A stretch of 64,000 nt of DNA from Blautia obeum ATCC 29174. Its GTDB lineage: Bacteria > Bacillota > Clostridia > Lachnospirales > Lachnospiraceae. Positions 34,206-43,453 of this stretch are shown here, piece after piece (the stretch's first letter is position 1; each line of letters begins with the position of its first letter). Location: contig NZ_CP102265.1 of assembly GCF_025147765.1 (NCBI RefSeq), positions 3,137,001 through 3,201,000 on the forward strand, given 5' to 3'. The notes beneath the pieces were generated by a model. It was not told the DNA's origin. It did no database searches and saw only the letters and a program-made list of their open reading frames with translations. The position numbers and the translations under genes were made by a program.

Positions 34206-34234
34206 ATAATAACACCACACCGCATATTTGTCAA
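34206..34234 (-). promoter_or_regulatory. Strong promoter driving the geneless AT-rich stretch
   Basis: TTGACA (34234-34229) and TATTAT (34211-34206) are 17 bases apart, with a G/T-rich spacer that stands out from the AT-rich surroundings. The sequence between here and 34404 holds nothing else I can support. Confidence 0.65.
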
Positions 34235-34403
34235 CACATTTTTATATATTTCTTGTAATTATTATTTATCTTATCATTTACCGAATTGTTATATTGTATA
34301 TTTTTTATATTATATATTATTTTCTGACAACTCTATCATCTTACGATTTTATACTATCTTCCACATACCAGCCATTCTCATCTTTCCCCATGCTAATAAA
34401 CAG

Positions 34404-34589
34404 ACAGGGTATCTTCCATACAGAACCCACAAATACTCATGAGTACTGCGTCATGTGATACAGGCTTAGCTTCTGCCACCAAGCTCGCTGTCTGAGCGTA
34501 AGCGAGTTCGAGCGACTGGCAGATCATAAGCGCATGTATCACATAGCAGACGCAATGGTATTTGCGGGACTGTATGGAAAACACCCTGT
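34404..34589. repeat. Long imperfect palindromic element (copy B)
   Basis: Arms begin ACAGGGT..TTCCATACAG and are matched at the right end with few differences. Pairing continues through CAAATAC and ATGTGATACA segments to a loop region with GAGCGTAAGCGAGTTC. That loop core is almost identical to the one in the element at 13908-14113. It begins about 35 bases after the hydratase stop codon, the same position relative to a gene as copy A. Confidence 0.7.
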
Positions 34590-34623
34590 CGTCTTTATTA
34601 ATATTATATTATATTACATCACA

Positions 34624-36882
34624 CTATCTTCTATTGTAATTGATCAGACAACCTTTCAGAATGATCTCACGTTCATCATCCGTCAGTTCTCCAAGTGTTA
34701 CCTGAAATTCCTTCAGTCCATCTGCTTTTACTACATATCCTGTAATACTGTCCACTTTGTCTGCAACTGCCTTGCGAACCTGTGGTAAGAAAAGGTAATC
34801 TCCATTTGCAAATGGAAGGTCTCCTGCAGGAATCAGGAACGGAAGCATACCCCAGTTGATCAGATTGGAGCGATAACGTTTGGTTGCATATTCATTGGCA
34901 ATATTTGCCCATCCACCAAGAACTTTCTGGCATGATGCAGCCTGCTCACGTGCAGAACCATCTCCAGGTTTTACCGCAAAGATCGTACTTCCGATGCCGA
35001 TATTCTCCTTGCTGACATCAGAAAAATGTGCCCTGATCGCATCCATAACCGGTTTCAGTTCCGGAACCGCTTCTGCCGGGCACTCACCTGCTTCAAGAGC
35101 TTTCTCTGCCTTCTGAATTTCCTTTGCACGTCCAACATAAGCCGGATCTTTACGGGAAAGAGTAAACTCAGCCAGTCCAAGTGGATTGGAACGGAAAGAA
35201 GAAGTTTCTCCGGACGGAATCAGTTCATCTGTCGTAGTAACCGGATCATGAATCTCAGATACCACTTTAAGCACCAGATTCTCTGCCAGTGCCGGCATCT
35301 CCGGCCAGTCTTTAATATTCGGGCCAAACTGGATTTCTACACTTGGATCTGCAACACCCTTGCTGTCAAAGATTCGATTCTCATAAATAGTCTTATCAAA
35401 GAAGTATTTCTGATGTCTGTAATTTCCGGTAAATTCTTCCGCGGATGTCAGGAAACCTTTGTTTGCTGCTGTTGCTGCGATAGATCTTGCATCCATAAGT
35501 GCAACAGAAGAAATCTGTCCATTCTGGACCTTGGAGCCTTCACGATTCGGGAAGTTTCTGGTGGTATGACGGATGCTGAACGCATTGTTTGCAGGTGTAT
35601 CTCCTGCACCAAAACATGGTCCGCAGAATGCAGTCTTAACAACCGCACCTGTTTCAAGAAGATCTGCCAGGACTCCATTTCTAGCAAGTTCCATATAGAT
35701 CGGAGTACTTGCCGGATAAACACTGAGTGTAAATGCATCAGCTCCAATGCTTGCACCACGAAGGATATCTGCTGCTGCGCAGATATTTTCAAATCCACCG
35801 CCCGCGCATCCTGCAATGATTCCCTGATCCACATAAAGCTGTCCGTCGATCACTTTGTCTTTCAGTGTATAAGGTACTTTACCATCCAGGCTGATCTGCG
35901 CTTTTTTCTCAACATCATCCAGAATATCATAAAGATTTGCTTTCAATTCATCAATGGTATATGTGTTGCTCGGATGGAATGGCATGGCGATCATAGGTTT
36001 GATCTCACTTAAATCAACTTCTACACATCCATCATAGTAAGCTACCTTACCTGGTTTCAGTTCTTTATAATCTTCTTTTCTGCCATGGATCTCATAGAAC
36101 TCTTCAATCGTCTCATCTGTCTGCCAGATAGAGGAAAGACAAGTAGTCTCTGTCGTCATGACATCGATACCGATACGGAAATCTGCACTCAGACCGGCTA
36201 CTCCAGGTCCTACAAATTCCATAACTTTATTCTTCACATAGCCGTTGGCAAATACTTTACCGATAATTGCCAGTGCAACGTCCTGTGGTCCTACACCCGG
36301 ACGCGGTTCCCCTTTCAGATAGATTGCTACAACACCCGGCATATTAATATCATAGGTCTGGGAAAGAAGCTGTTTAACAAGCTCTCCACCACCCTCACCC
36401 ATTGCCATGGTGCCAAGTGCACCATAACGAGTATGACTGTCGGAACCAAGGATCATCTTACCGCCACCGGCAAGCATTTCACGTGCGAACTGATGGATGA
36501 CTGCCTGATGAGGTGGTACATAAACTCCACCGTATTTCTTGGCACAGGTAAGTCCAAACATATGATCATCTTCGTTGATCGTTCCACCTACTGCACAAAG
36601 AGAATTGTGGCAGTTGGTCAGTACATATGGAATCGGGAATTTCTCAAGTCCTGAAGCACGTGCTGTCTGAATAATACCTACAAATGTAATATCATGAGAT
36701 GTCAGCTTGTCAAATTTAATCTGCAGTTTCTGCATATTTCCGGAAGTATTGTGTGCTTCCAGGATACCATAAGCCATTGTATTTCTGGCTGCTTCTTCTC
36801 TGGAAACCGGCTGTGTCATGTTCTCTTCTTCTACGATATCACGGCCATTTACCAGATAAATACCACTGTCATAAAGCTTCAT
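34624..36882 (-). CDS. Aconitase-superfamily hydratase (YbhJ-like)
   Basis: The 752-residue protein belongs to the aconitase/IPM isomerase superfamily, with the N-terminal Fe-S domains and the C-terminal swivel domain (RYRSNLINWGMLPFLIP) in one chain. The cluster ligands appear to be the Cys in IAGCAGGGFENI and the two in CGPCFGAG. GSDSHTRYG and FPNREGS supply substrate-binding residues. The divergence from AcnA/AcnB and the CAGGG in place of CTNSS suggest a substrate other than citrate, as for E. coli YbhJ, whose substrate I do not know. I use ATG 36882 with GGAGG before it. Isocitrate dehydrogenase or citrate synthase genes are not nearby. Confidence 0.85.
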   Translation of the reverse strand: MKLYDSGIYLVNGRDIVEEENMTQPVSREEAARNTMAYGILEAHNTSGNMQKLQIKFDKLTSHDITFVGIIQTARASGLEKFPIPYVLTNCHNSLCAVGGTINEDDHMFGLTCAKKYGGVYVPPHQAVIHQFAREMLAGGGKMILGSDSHTRYGALGTMAMGEGGGELVKQLLSQTYDINMPGVVAIYLKGEPRPGVGPQDVALAIIGKVFANGYVKNKVMEFVGPGVAGLSADFRIGIDVMTTETTCLSSIWQTDETIEEFYEIHGRKEDYKELKPGKVAYYDGCVEVDLSEIKPMIAMPFHPSNTYTIDELKANLYDILDDVEKKAQISLDGKVPYTLKDKVIDGQLYVDQGIIAGCAGGGFENICAAADILRGASIGADAFTLSVYPASTPIYMELARNGVLADLLETGAVVKTAFCGPCFGAGDTPANNAFSIRHTTRNFPNREGSKVQNGQISSVALMDARSIAATAANKGFLTSAEEFTGNYRHQKYFFDKTIYENRIFDSKGVADPSVEIQFGPNIKDWPEMPALAENLVLKVVSEIHDPVTTTDELIPSGETSSFRSNPLGLAEFTLSRKDPAYVGRAKEIQKAEKALEAGECPAEAVPELKPVMDAIRAHFSDVSKENIGIGSTIFAVKPGDGSAREQAASCQKVLGGWANIANEYATKRYRSNLINWGMLPFLIPAGDLPFANGDYLFLPQVRKAVADKVDSITGYVVKADGLKEFQVTLGELTDDEREIILKGCLINYNRR

Positions 36883-37111
36883 TGTAACTCCTCCATTCAT
36901 AAAAATCACGCATCTACCGCTCTGCGATTTATGCCATGAATAATGGCAAAACATCTCGCGGGATACTACCTGCGAACAGTAATACTATTATACTTTATCT
37001 CGCTAAAATCTGCAATAAATTTTCTTTACTTCTCTATAAAGAATAGCTATACTTAAAGTATTGTTTTTGCTGATTCAGTATAAAATCACTTCTTACAGGA
37101 GGTACAGCATT

Positions 37112-37378
37112 ATGTTTCGTTTATGGGGAAAAATGTGGAAAGACAACCACATGCTAAAAGATCTGGTTATTGATGATGACTCGGAAGATACAAGAACACA
37201 CAAAATTTTTCATGCCCTGCAGGAAATCTGCTATGATTTTGACCTGGAGAACCCAATTTGGCTGGAAAGTAATATTTCTGATTTCAAACGCCATTCAAAG
37301 ACCAGATTTCGCCAGGACAGTTTTATTGAACATATCGAGTTTGATTATCTTGAAATCCAGGTGATCGAAGAAGATTAA
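37112..37378 (+). CDS. Small conserved hypothetical protein
   Basis: The 88-residue acidic protein begins MFRLWGKMWKDNHML at ATG 37112 behind AGGAGGT. An earlier in-frame ATG has no site. It has no signal peptide or membrane segment and ends in a Glu/Asp tail (IQVIEED). Similar short proteins starting with a RLWGK-type motif occur in other Lachnospiraceae, to my recollection. The function is unknown. A strong terminator follows, so it is a single-gene unit. Confidence 0.7.
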   Translation: MFRLWGKMWKDNHMLKDLVIDDDSEDTRTHKIFHALQEICYDFDLENPIWLESNISDFKRHSKTRFRQDSFIEHIEFDYLEIQVIEED

Positions 37379-37426
37379 AAAAATCTGCCGAAGTTCAGGC
37401 ATCTCCTGTCCCCGGCAGATTTTTTA
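37378..37426. terminator. Bidirectional terminator
   Basis: AATCTGCCG pairs with CGGCAGATT and is flanked by A- and T-tracts. It ends both the small conserved gene and the convergent acyltransferase operon. Confidence 0.88.
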
Positions 37427-37465
37427 TTGTGAAGTAATGATTCTATTTTATTTACATATCTACTC

Positions 37466-38536
37466 TTATATGATCCACTTACTAACTCGCGGAATCTTTT
37501 TAATGATCATAACTGCAGCAAGACTTAGTACAAAAATCATTGTGATCAGAAGCGGAATCGCAATTGCAGTATTACTTATCATCATACTGTCAATTCCTAT
37601 TCTGTGAAGAATATCTCTGATAAGCGCATGGATCAGATAGATTCCAAAAGTGCAGCTTCCCAGATAGCAGATCCTCTTTTCCTGTTTTTCATTCCATTTG
37701 ATCTTGGATACATGGTTTTTGAAAAACAGAAAAAACGAACTTCCCCAGAAAAATCCTGCCAGTGTGTAGTTCTCATAAAATGACTGTATTGGTTTTCCTG
37801 ATTTCTGTGAGCTGATGTAACACAAGCCGATCGCTGCCAAAATCAATATTACCCCCAGTACATAAACCAGATATTCCAGTTTCTTTGATACCTCATAATG
37901 AGACAGATAATGCCCCAGTATAAAATATCCTATGTAACCGGTAACCATTTCCGGCTGCACGGTCTGCAGAATATCCATGATATGGTCCTTCCATGGAAGT
38001 GGAAAATAATTTATTGTATATGGCAGGATCTGAAACACCAGAAACAGTACGATCATATACTCTTCCCACTGTTTTCCCCTGGCACTGTTTACAATTTCCC
38101 ATAGCATCGGTGTGATGATCAGAAGTCCGATCAGCATTGGAAGATACCAGAGATGGAAATACGATTTACTGATATATACCATAAATTTGACCAGAGCTGC
38201 TTTGCTGCCCTTCGCCAGCGTTCCATTTGTAATAATCCTGTATACTGCGTAAAACATCTGCCAGAAAATATATGCTGCAGCTATCGGCAGAATATTTCTT
38301 TTCCACAAACGTCTGAGATTCCATGTCCGCTTACTGTCAAGATACAGACATCCACTGATCATAATAAAAGATGCTACTGCAAACCGGTTGATCCCGTGAT
38401 AAAAGTTTGAAACCGCCCATACAGACGAATCCAGTGGCATATCACGAAAATGCTGTGAGCCTGCATGAATGCCAATAACTCCAATACACGCCATGACACG
38501 AAGCAGCTCAATCCATATAACTCTTTTTTTATTCAT
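37466..38536 (-). CDS. Acyltransferase-3 family membrane protein
   Basis: This polytopic protein has about ten membrane segments and the acyltransferase-3 features: the RVMACIGVIGIHAGSQHF His near the N-terminus and FMISGCLYLDSKR. Such enzymes O-acetylate peptidoglycan, teichoic acids or surface sugars. I choose ATG 38536 (MNKKRVIW). A GTG 29 codons earlier gives a basic extension without support, and neither start has a strong ribosome site. It is the last gene after the cell-wall cluster, which fits wall or polysaccharide modification. Confidence 0.82.
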   Translation of the reverse strand: MNKKRVIWIELLRVMACIGVIGIHAGSQHFRDMPLDSSVWAVSNFYHGINRFAVASFIMISGCLYLDSKRTWNLRRLWKRNILPIAAAYIFWQMFYAVYRIITNGTLAKGSKAALVKFMVYISKSYFHLWYLPMLIGLLIITPMLWEIVNSARGKQWEEYMIVLFLVFQILPYTINYFPLPWKDHIMDILQTVQPEMVTGYIGYFILGHYLSHYEVSKKLEYLVYVLGVILILAAIGLCYISSQKSGKPIQSFYENYTLAGFFWGSSFFLFFKNHVSKIKWNEKQEKRICYLGSCTFGIYLIHALIRDILHRIGIDSMMISNTAIAIPLLITMIFVLSLAAVMIIKKIPRVSKWII

Positions 38537-38677
38537 ATCGTTTTTACAAAAGGTCTGATACTTCCGGCCTTTTTCTCTCCTACGTAATCTCTTTTGGTTA
38601 CTTTCGATTTCCACAGTGACCACTTTTTACATCGAAAGTATAACAAATCCTTCCCGACTCTACAAGAAATATCCTGG

Positions 38678-39298
38678 TTATTCCATAAACTCCCGGATGA
38701 TTTCTCTCATGATTTCTTCCTCCTCCGGACTCAGCATCTTGCTGAAATGACTTCCTGTCGCCGCAGTCTGTCGGATACTTGCAGCAATCCGCTCCACCAT
38801 TTCCTCTTTGAATACCGGATCTGTTTTCTGTACTGCCTGCACCGGTTCGTATTTACGGGCGGCCGGTGGGTTTTCTTTGCAGGAACGCGCCTGCAGAATA
38901 TAATCCGAAAGTGAATTCATAACCAGTTCTTCTTTGAAGCTAAAATCCAGAGCCTGCCTGAGGACAAGAAGAACAATTGGCACGGCAGTCCCTATATACA
39001 GATAGCTCATCGGAAGTCCTCTGCTGTCACGGATTCTGGATATAAAAAAAAGCGACATTCCCAGACATACAGTAGATAGCAGTGATGGAATCCATACCAG
39101 GAAATTCATCCGATTCAGAAGTTTATCTCGTGTCTTCCACAGATTCAGCCATTTTTCTCTCAGGTTTGTTGTCGCTTTTGTCTTTCGCAGGGTTCTTCTG
39201 TAAGTAAGGTGTACTGCCAGCATCCCTATCGCTCCAGCTGTTCCAAGAACAGTCATCAGATAGAGCAGGATCTGCAGGTCCATGATTCGTTCCAGCAT
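38678..39298 (-). CDS. Membrane protein of unknown function
   Basis: The 206-residue protein has three hydrophobic segments: LYLMTVLGTAGAIGMLAVHL near the N-terminus, LVWIPSLLSTVCLGMSLFFI, and a third after PMSYLYIGTAVPIVLLVL. A cytoplasmic C-terminal tail follows, rich in Glu and Arg. The start ATG 39298 follows AAGGAGGG. I recognise no domain. Its place between murF and the acyltransferase suggests an envelope role. Confidence 0.7.
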   Translation of the reverse strand: MLERIMDLQILLYLMTVLGTAGAIGMLAVHLTYRRTLRKTKATTNLREKWLNLWKTRDKLLNRMNFLVWIPSLLSTVCLGMSLFFISRIRDSRGLPMSYLYIGTAVPIVLLVLRQALDFSFKEELVMNSLSDYILQARSCKENPPAARKYEPVQAVQKTDPVFKEEMVERIAASIRQTAATGSHFSKMLSPEEEEIMREIIREFME

Positions 39299-39476
39299 AA
39301 GTCCCTCCTTGAATACAATATTTACCGTTAAGCCTATTCTACACCTGCCCCGTCCTATATGAAACAAAAATCGTTCGTCAAATTCTCGCAAAACTCCCCT
39401 CTTAACTGCCAAAAATTTACGCAGGTAACACCTTTCCGGCTCACCTGCGTAAAAATTTTCTTTTTTAAATTATCCG

Positions 39477-40847
39477 TTACATTTCTTCCAGCGCTTTTAC
39501 GACTTCTTCAAATTTCATAAAATGAGAAGCTTTTACAAGAATCGTATCGCCTTTCTGTACATAATCATTCAGATGCTCCAGAAGGGATTCTCTTGTTTTT
39601 TCATAATATACAGGGAAATCCGGATTCGCTTTGCGCGCCGCTTCTGCTATATGAACAGCCAGATCTCCTACACATACACATGCATCAATTCCACATATTG
39701 CTGCATGTATGCCTACACCCTCGTGAAGTGCAGCTTCATCTTCGCCAAGTTCTCCCATGTCCCCAAGGATCGCCACTCTGCGGCCTTCCCCATCATGAAG
39801 CACATCCAGAGATGCCTTCATGGACATCGGATTCGCATTGTAGCAGTCATCTACGACCAGGAACTTATCTGTCTCGATCATTTTGAAACGTCCTCGAATC
39901 GTCTCAAGACTTTCAATGCCTCTCCTGATCTCTTCGATCGTCAGACCATAAATTCGTCCTACAGCCGCAGCTGCCAGGGCATTGTAGACCATATGTATTC
40001 CCGGAGTCGGAACGAGTACGTCAAAAGCATCCTCTCCCAGATGGATACGGCAGGCAACCCCTTTCAGGCCCTTACTTTCAATCTGATCGGCATACACATC
40101 ACGTTCACTGTTCAAGCCAAAAAATACCGGCTTCACACCATTGTACTCACGGACCGTAATAAGTTTATCATCGTCACCATTCAGAACGATATGTCCATTC
40201 GGCTTCATAGACTGGAATATCTCTGTCTTTGCTTTCAAGACTCCGTCTCTGTCTCCCAGATTCTCCAGATGACAGGTACCGATGTTTGTGATCACACAGG
40301 TATCCGGTTTTGCAATCTTTGTCAGCCGGGCCATCTCGCCAAAATCACTGATTCCCATTTCCAGAACTGCAATCTGATCTTCATCACGAAGTCTGAATAC
40401 TGTAAGAGGAAGTCCGAGCTCATTATTAAAGTTTCCCTGTGTTTTCAGAGTGCGGTACTTTTCTTTCAGGACAGATGCGATCACTTCTTTGGTGCTGGTC
40501 TTTCCAACGCTTCCCGTAATACCTACAACCGGAATCTGCAGCTGTTCCAGATAAAACTCTGCGATATCTTTAACTGCCTGAAGAGAAGCATCTACCTGAA
40601 TATATGCATAGTCAGCCTCCGGCAGTTCTCGCTCGGAAAGTGTTGCAAGCGCTCCCTTCGTCATCACATCCGGAATAAAACGGTGTGCATCGACTCTCTC
40701 TCCCACGATTGGCACAAACAGACAGTCTTTCTCAATCTTGCGGCTGTCTGTAGTAATTGCAGAAATCTCCTGATCCAGCAGAGCATTGTCGCCATGCCAG
40801 ATGCCATTACATACTTTTGTAAGATTTCTCAAAGTAAGATTTTTCAT
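39477..40847 (-). CDS. murF: UDP-N-acetylmuramoyl-tripeptide--D-alanyl-D-alanine ligase
   Basis: MurF adds D-Ala-D-Ala to the UDP-MurNAc tripeptide. The 456-residue Mur ligase shows the P-loop GITGSVGKTSTKEVIASVL near 115, NFNNELGLPLTVF, the catalytic Glu/His region ITNIGTCHLENLGDRDGV and the C-terminal DDCYNANPMSM. It follows ddl by about 50 bases, so the dipeptide maker and user are encoded together. Confidence 0.96.
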   Translation of the reverse strand: MKNLTLRNLTKVCNGIWHGDNALLDQEISAITTDSRKIEKDCLFVPIVGERVDAHRFIPDVMTKGALATLSERELPEADYAYIQVDASLQAVKDIAEFYLEQLQIPVVGITGSVGKTSTKEVIASVLKEKYRTLKTQGNFNNELGLPLTVFRLRDEDQIAVLEMGISDFGEMARLTKIAKPDTCVITNIGTCHLENLGDRDGVLKAKTEIFQSMKPNGHIVLNGDDDKLITVREYNGVKPVFFGLNSERDVYADQIESKGLKGVACRIHLGEDAFDVLVPTPGIHMVYNALAAAAVGRIYGLTIEEIRRGIESLETIRGRFKMIETDKFLVVDDCYNANPMSMKASLDVLHDGEGRRVAILGDMGELGEDEAALHEGVGIHAAICGIDACVCVGDLAVHIAEAARKANPDFPVYYEKTRESLLEHLNDYVQKGDTILVKASHFMKFEEVVKALEEM

Positions 40848-40898
40848 TCTGATTTCCTCTCCTGATATGTTACCTCAATTCAGGTACATATTCGTCTG

Positions 40899-41933
40899 TT
40901 AAGCATACTTTTTCTGAGACACTTTGATCAGTTCTTCACACAGTGTCGGATAATCCATACCCAGAACCGCTGCTTCCTGCGGGATCAGGCTGGTCGGTGT
41001 CATTCCCGGAAGCGTATTTGCCTCCAGACAGTAGATTTTTTCATCTTTTGTCACAATGAAATCCAGACGGGCATAGCTCTCCATCTCCAGTGCATGATAA
41101 CCATCCACGGCTGCTTCCTGAAGACGTTTTGTCAGTTCTTCTGAAATCGGCGCCGGACAGGTTTCTTTTACTGCACCTGGTTTGTATTTATTTTCATAAT
41201 CATAGAAGCCCTGTACCGGAACGATCTGAACGACCGGATATGCCTTACCGTCCACAACAGCAACTGTGTATTCAACACCTTCTACAAATTCCTCTACAAC
41301 TACTTCGTTTTCATAAGTGAATGCACCATCCAGTGCTTTCGTGTAGTCTTCCTGGTTATCAACAATATAGACACCGATACTGGAACCACCGCAGCATGTC
41401 TTGACAACAACCGGAAAATCCATTCCCAGCTCCTGTGGAGTTTCCACACGGTCCTTTTTCTTCATGGCCTTACCTGCCGGAGTCGGAACACCTCTCATCT
41501 GGAACATTGCCTTGGTCACACCTTTATCCATTGCCATGGCACTGCTCAGATATCCGGTTCCGGTATATGGAATACCCATCAGATCAAATGCTCCCTGCAG
41601 CTTACCGTCCTCCCCGTTGGCTCCATGAAGTCCCAGGAAAACAAAATCTGCTTTTTTACAAAGATCGATGACATTCGGTCCAAAGAAATTTTTTCTTGTT
41701 TTTTTCAGTTCAGCCATCTGCAGATTAAATCCTCTGATATAAGCTGCTGCTTTTTCCACATCATATTCTGCCGGGAACGGATCTTCCCAGTCTACCTCTT
41801 CCTGACCACAGAAAACATCTACCAGAATCGCCTGATGTCCTTTCTGTCTCAACGCTCCGCAGATTCCTGTTCCAGATACGATTGAAACATCCCTTTCTGT
41901 GCTGGTTCCACCTGCTAATACAACAATTTTCAT
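40899..41933 (-). CDS. ddl: D-alanine--D-alanine ligase
   Basis: Ddl joins two D-Ala with ATP. The 344-residue ATP-grasp enzyme has VVLAGGTSTERDVS, GLHGANGEDGKLQGAFD (Glu of the first D-Ala site), VVKTCCGGSSIGVYIV, EEFVEGVEYTVAVVDG and LEANTLPGMTPTSLIPQ. The region that sets D-Ala versus D-lactate preference was not resolved by eye. It precedes murF in the operon. Confidence 0.95.
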   Translation of the reverse strand: MKIVVLAGGTSTERDVSIVSGTGICGALRQKGHQAILVDVFCGQEEVDWEDPFPAEYDVEKAAAYIRGFNLQMAELKKTRKNFFGPNVIDLCKKADFVFLGLHGANGEDGKLQGAFDLMGIPYTGTGYLSSAMAMDKGVTKAMFQMRGVPTPAGKAMKKKDRVETPQELGMDFPVVVKTCCGGSSIGVYIVDNQEDYTKALDGAFTYENEVVVEEFVEGVEYTVAVVDGKAYPVVQIVPVQGFYDYENKYKPGAVKETCPAPISEELTKRLQEAAVDGYHALEMESYARLDFIVTKDEKIYCLEANTLPGMTPTSLIPQEAAVLGMDYPTLCEELIKVSQKKYA

Positions 41934-42014
41934 TTTCTCATCATCCTCACATAATATTCTAACTCATCCACTTGTGAGCAAGCTCACATGGATTCAGATC
42001 TTTTCCCCCTGGTA

Positions 42015-43421
42015 TCAGTATATAACTACCGGCAATCCAGAATCTACATTCTGATAAATTGTCTGCGCCTGCTCTTCCGGCAGCACTATACAGCCTTCTG
42101 TACTCATCCAGCTGTCTGAGGAGCCAAAATCCACACTCTCCTCTGAGCTTCCAAAATCGCCAGAATCCCCAGTTTCATCTGACACATCCGTTCCTGTAAT
42201 GACCAGACCGGAATCTCCATAAATGCCAAGTTTGTCTGTAAAAGGCATCCAGAAATCTACAGAAGCAGCCTCCTGCTTGTCACCCAGTCTGTAAACACCT
42301 GTCGGCGTACTGCTGCTTGCCGCAAAACCAGTATCCACAATCGGGGATCCATTCTGATATAATACCATTCTTTGACGGGTAAGGTCAATTTCTATATAGG
42401 AATATCCGATATCATTTGTATTACGGCTCTGCGCTTCCTGTTCATAAACAGGTTCCCGTACTTCTGTCTTTTTGTCCATGATATCCTGATATAATGCATC
42501 TGTTTCTTTTTCCTGGTCGATCACCCAGCCATAATTTCCACCGGATACCGTAATTTCCTGATTGTCATAAGTAGAAAAAGTTCGTTCTGTGCCTACAGTG
42601 TCATACTTCTTCGCAAGCTCCGAAATATAATCTGCAATAACCGCCTTATCCAGCACCAGATCATCATTTTCGTCCTTTGTCAGCCAGTTTTTGATCACAG
42701 ACCGATCTACTGTTTCCTTGCGGTCGCTGAAATCATACGTAACCACAACATCCGTAAGTTCATTCATCTGCTGGCAGTCTTTTGTCAGATCATCTGCATA
42801 CACGGTCGGATTTATGTAACATCCGTCTTCTTCCAGATTTGCAACTGTCCTGCCGGTAGTAACAGCATTTTTGATGTCCTCCATCAGTTTATCACGGTCT
42901 ATTTTTGTTCCTTCAATTTCCGGAACAACTTCAAATCCATCATCGATTTCCTTTATATACGCATCCACCGGCTCTACATTGTCCTGCATACATTTCAAAC
43001 TGGCAGTTTTCTGTTCAAACAGGCTTTCATCATAAGACACAGAAGAAGGCAGCTCATAAGTCATTTGCTGGCTGAATGCTAAAAACCAGCTAAAACGATT
43101 CTGTTTGTGAAGCAATTTATTTACACTGCCGTCAGATGTATATTTCAATTGAATTTCATCCGCTGTGATTGCTTCCTGTCCGTTTCCTCTGGTCTGTACT
43201 GCCAGTGCATATACCCCTGTCTTCTGTTCCAGCAGGTTCTCTGCTTCCTTCTCTGTCATATAAGAACAGTTAAAACCATTCACCTGTGAGCCGGGAAGAA
43301 AATGCTCGGTAAAATAATAAACTCCAAAAAAGTAGGCGCCTGCGGTAAGCAGGAGCAGTACAATAATAAAACCGATCAGTAGTTTTCTTCCTTTGTCCAT
43401 ACTCTTGTTATTTTCCGCCAT
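42015..43421 (-). CDS. L,D-transpeptidase (YkuD) homologue lacking both active-site histidines
   Basis: The 468-residue protein has an N-terminal anchor (about 14-35) and PG-binding_4/VanW-associated-type repeats (about 40-320). A C-terminal YkuD domain (about 340-468) begins YSYIEIDLTRQRMVLY. Normal family members have an active-site His in a GIHG/GLHD motif and then SHGC. Here the equivalent stretches are LGIYGDSG and STEGCIV, so Cys (near 444) remains but both His are replaced. The stretch between them is a Ser/Gly/Asp-rich insert. The family makes 3-3 crosslinks. This one may be inactive, altered or structural. It sits upstream of ddl and murF. Confidence 0.85.
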   Translation of the reverse strand: MAENNKSMDKGRKLLIGFIIVLLLLTAGAYFFGVYYFTEHFLPGSQVNGFNCSYMTEKEAENLLEQKTGVYALAVQTRGNGQEAITADEIQLKYTSDGSVNKLLHKQNRFSWFLAFSQQMTYELPSSVSYDESLFEQKTASLKCMQDNVEPVDAYIKEIDDGFEVVPEIEGTKIDRDKLMEDIKNAVTTGRTVANLEEDGCYINPTVYADDLTKDCQQMNELTDVVVTYDFSDRKETVDRSVIKNWLTKDENDDLVLDKAVIADYISELAKKYDTVGTERTFSTYDNQEITVSGGNYGWVIDQEKETDALYQDIMDKKTEVREPVYEQEAQSRNTNDIGYSYIEIDLTRQRMVLYQNGSPIVDTGFAASSSTPTGVYRLGDKQEAASVDFWMPFTDKLGIYGDSGLVITGTDVSDETGDSGDFGSSEESVDFGSSDSWMSTEGCIVLPEEQAQTIYQNVDSGLPVVIY

Positions 43422-43453
43422 GGCGCCTCCTTAACATTCGGAAATATGAAATT

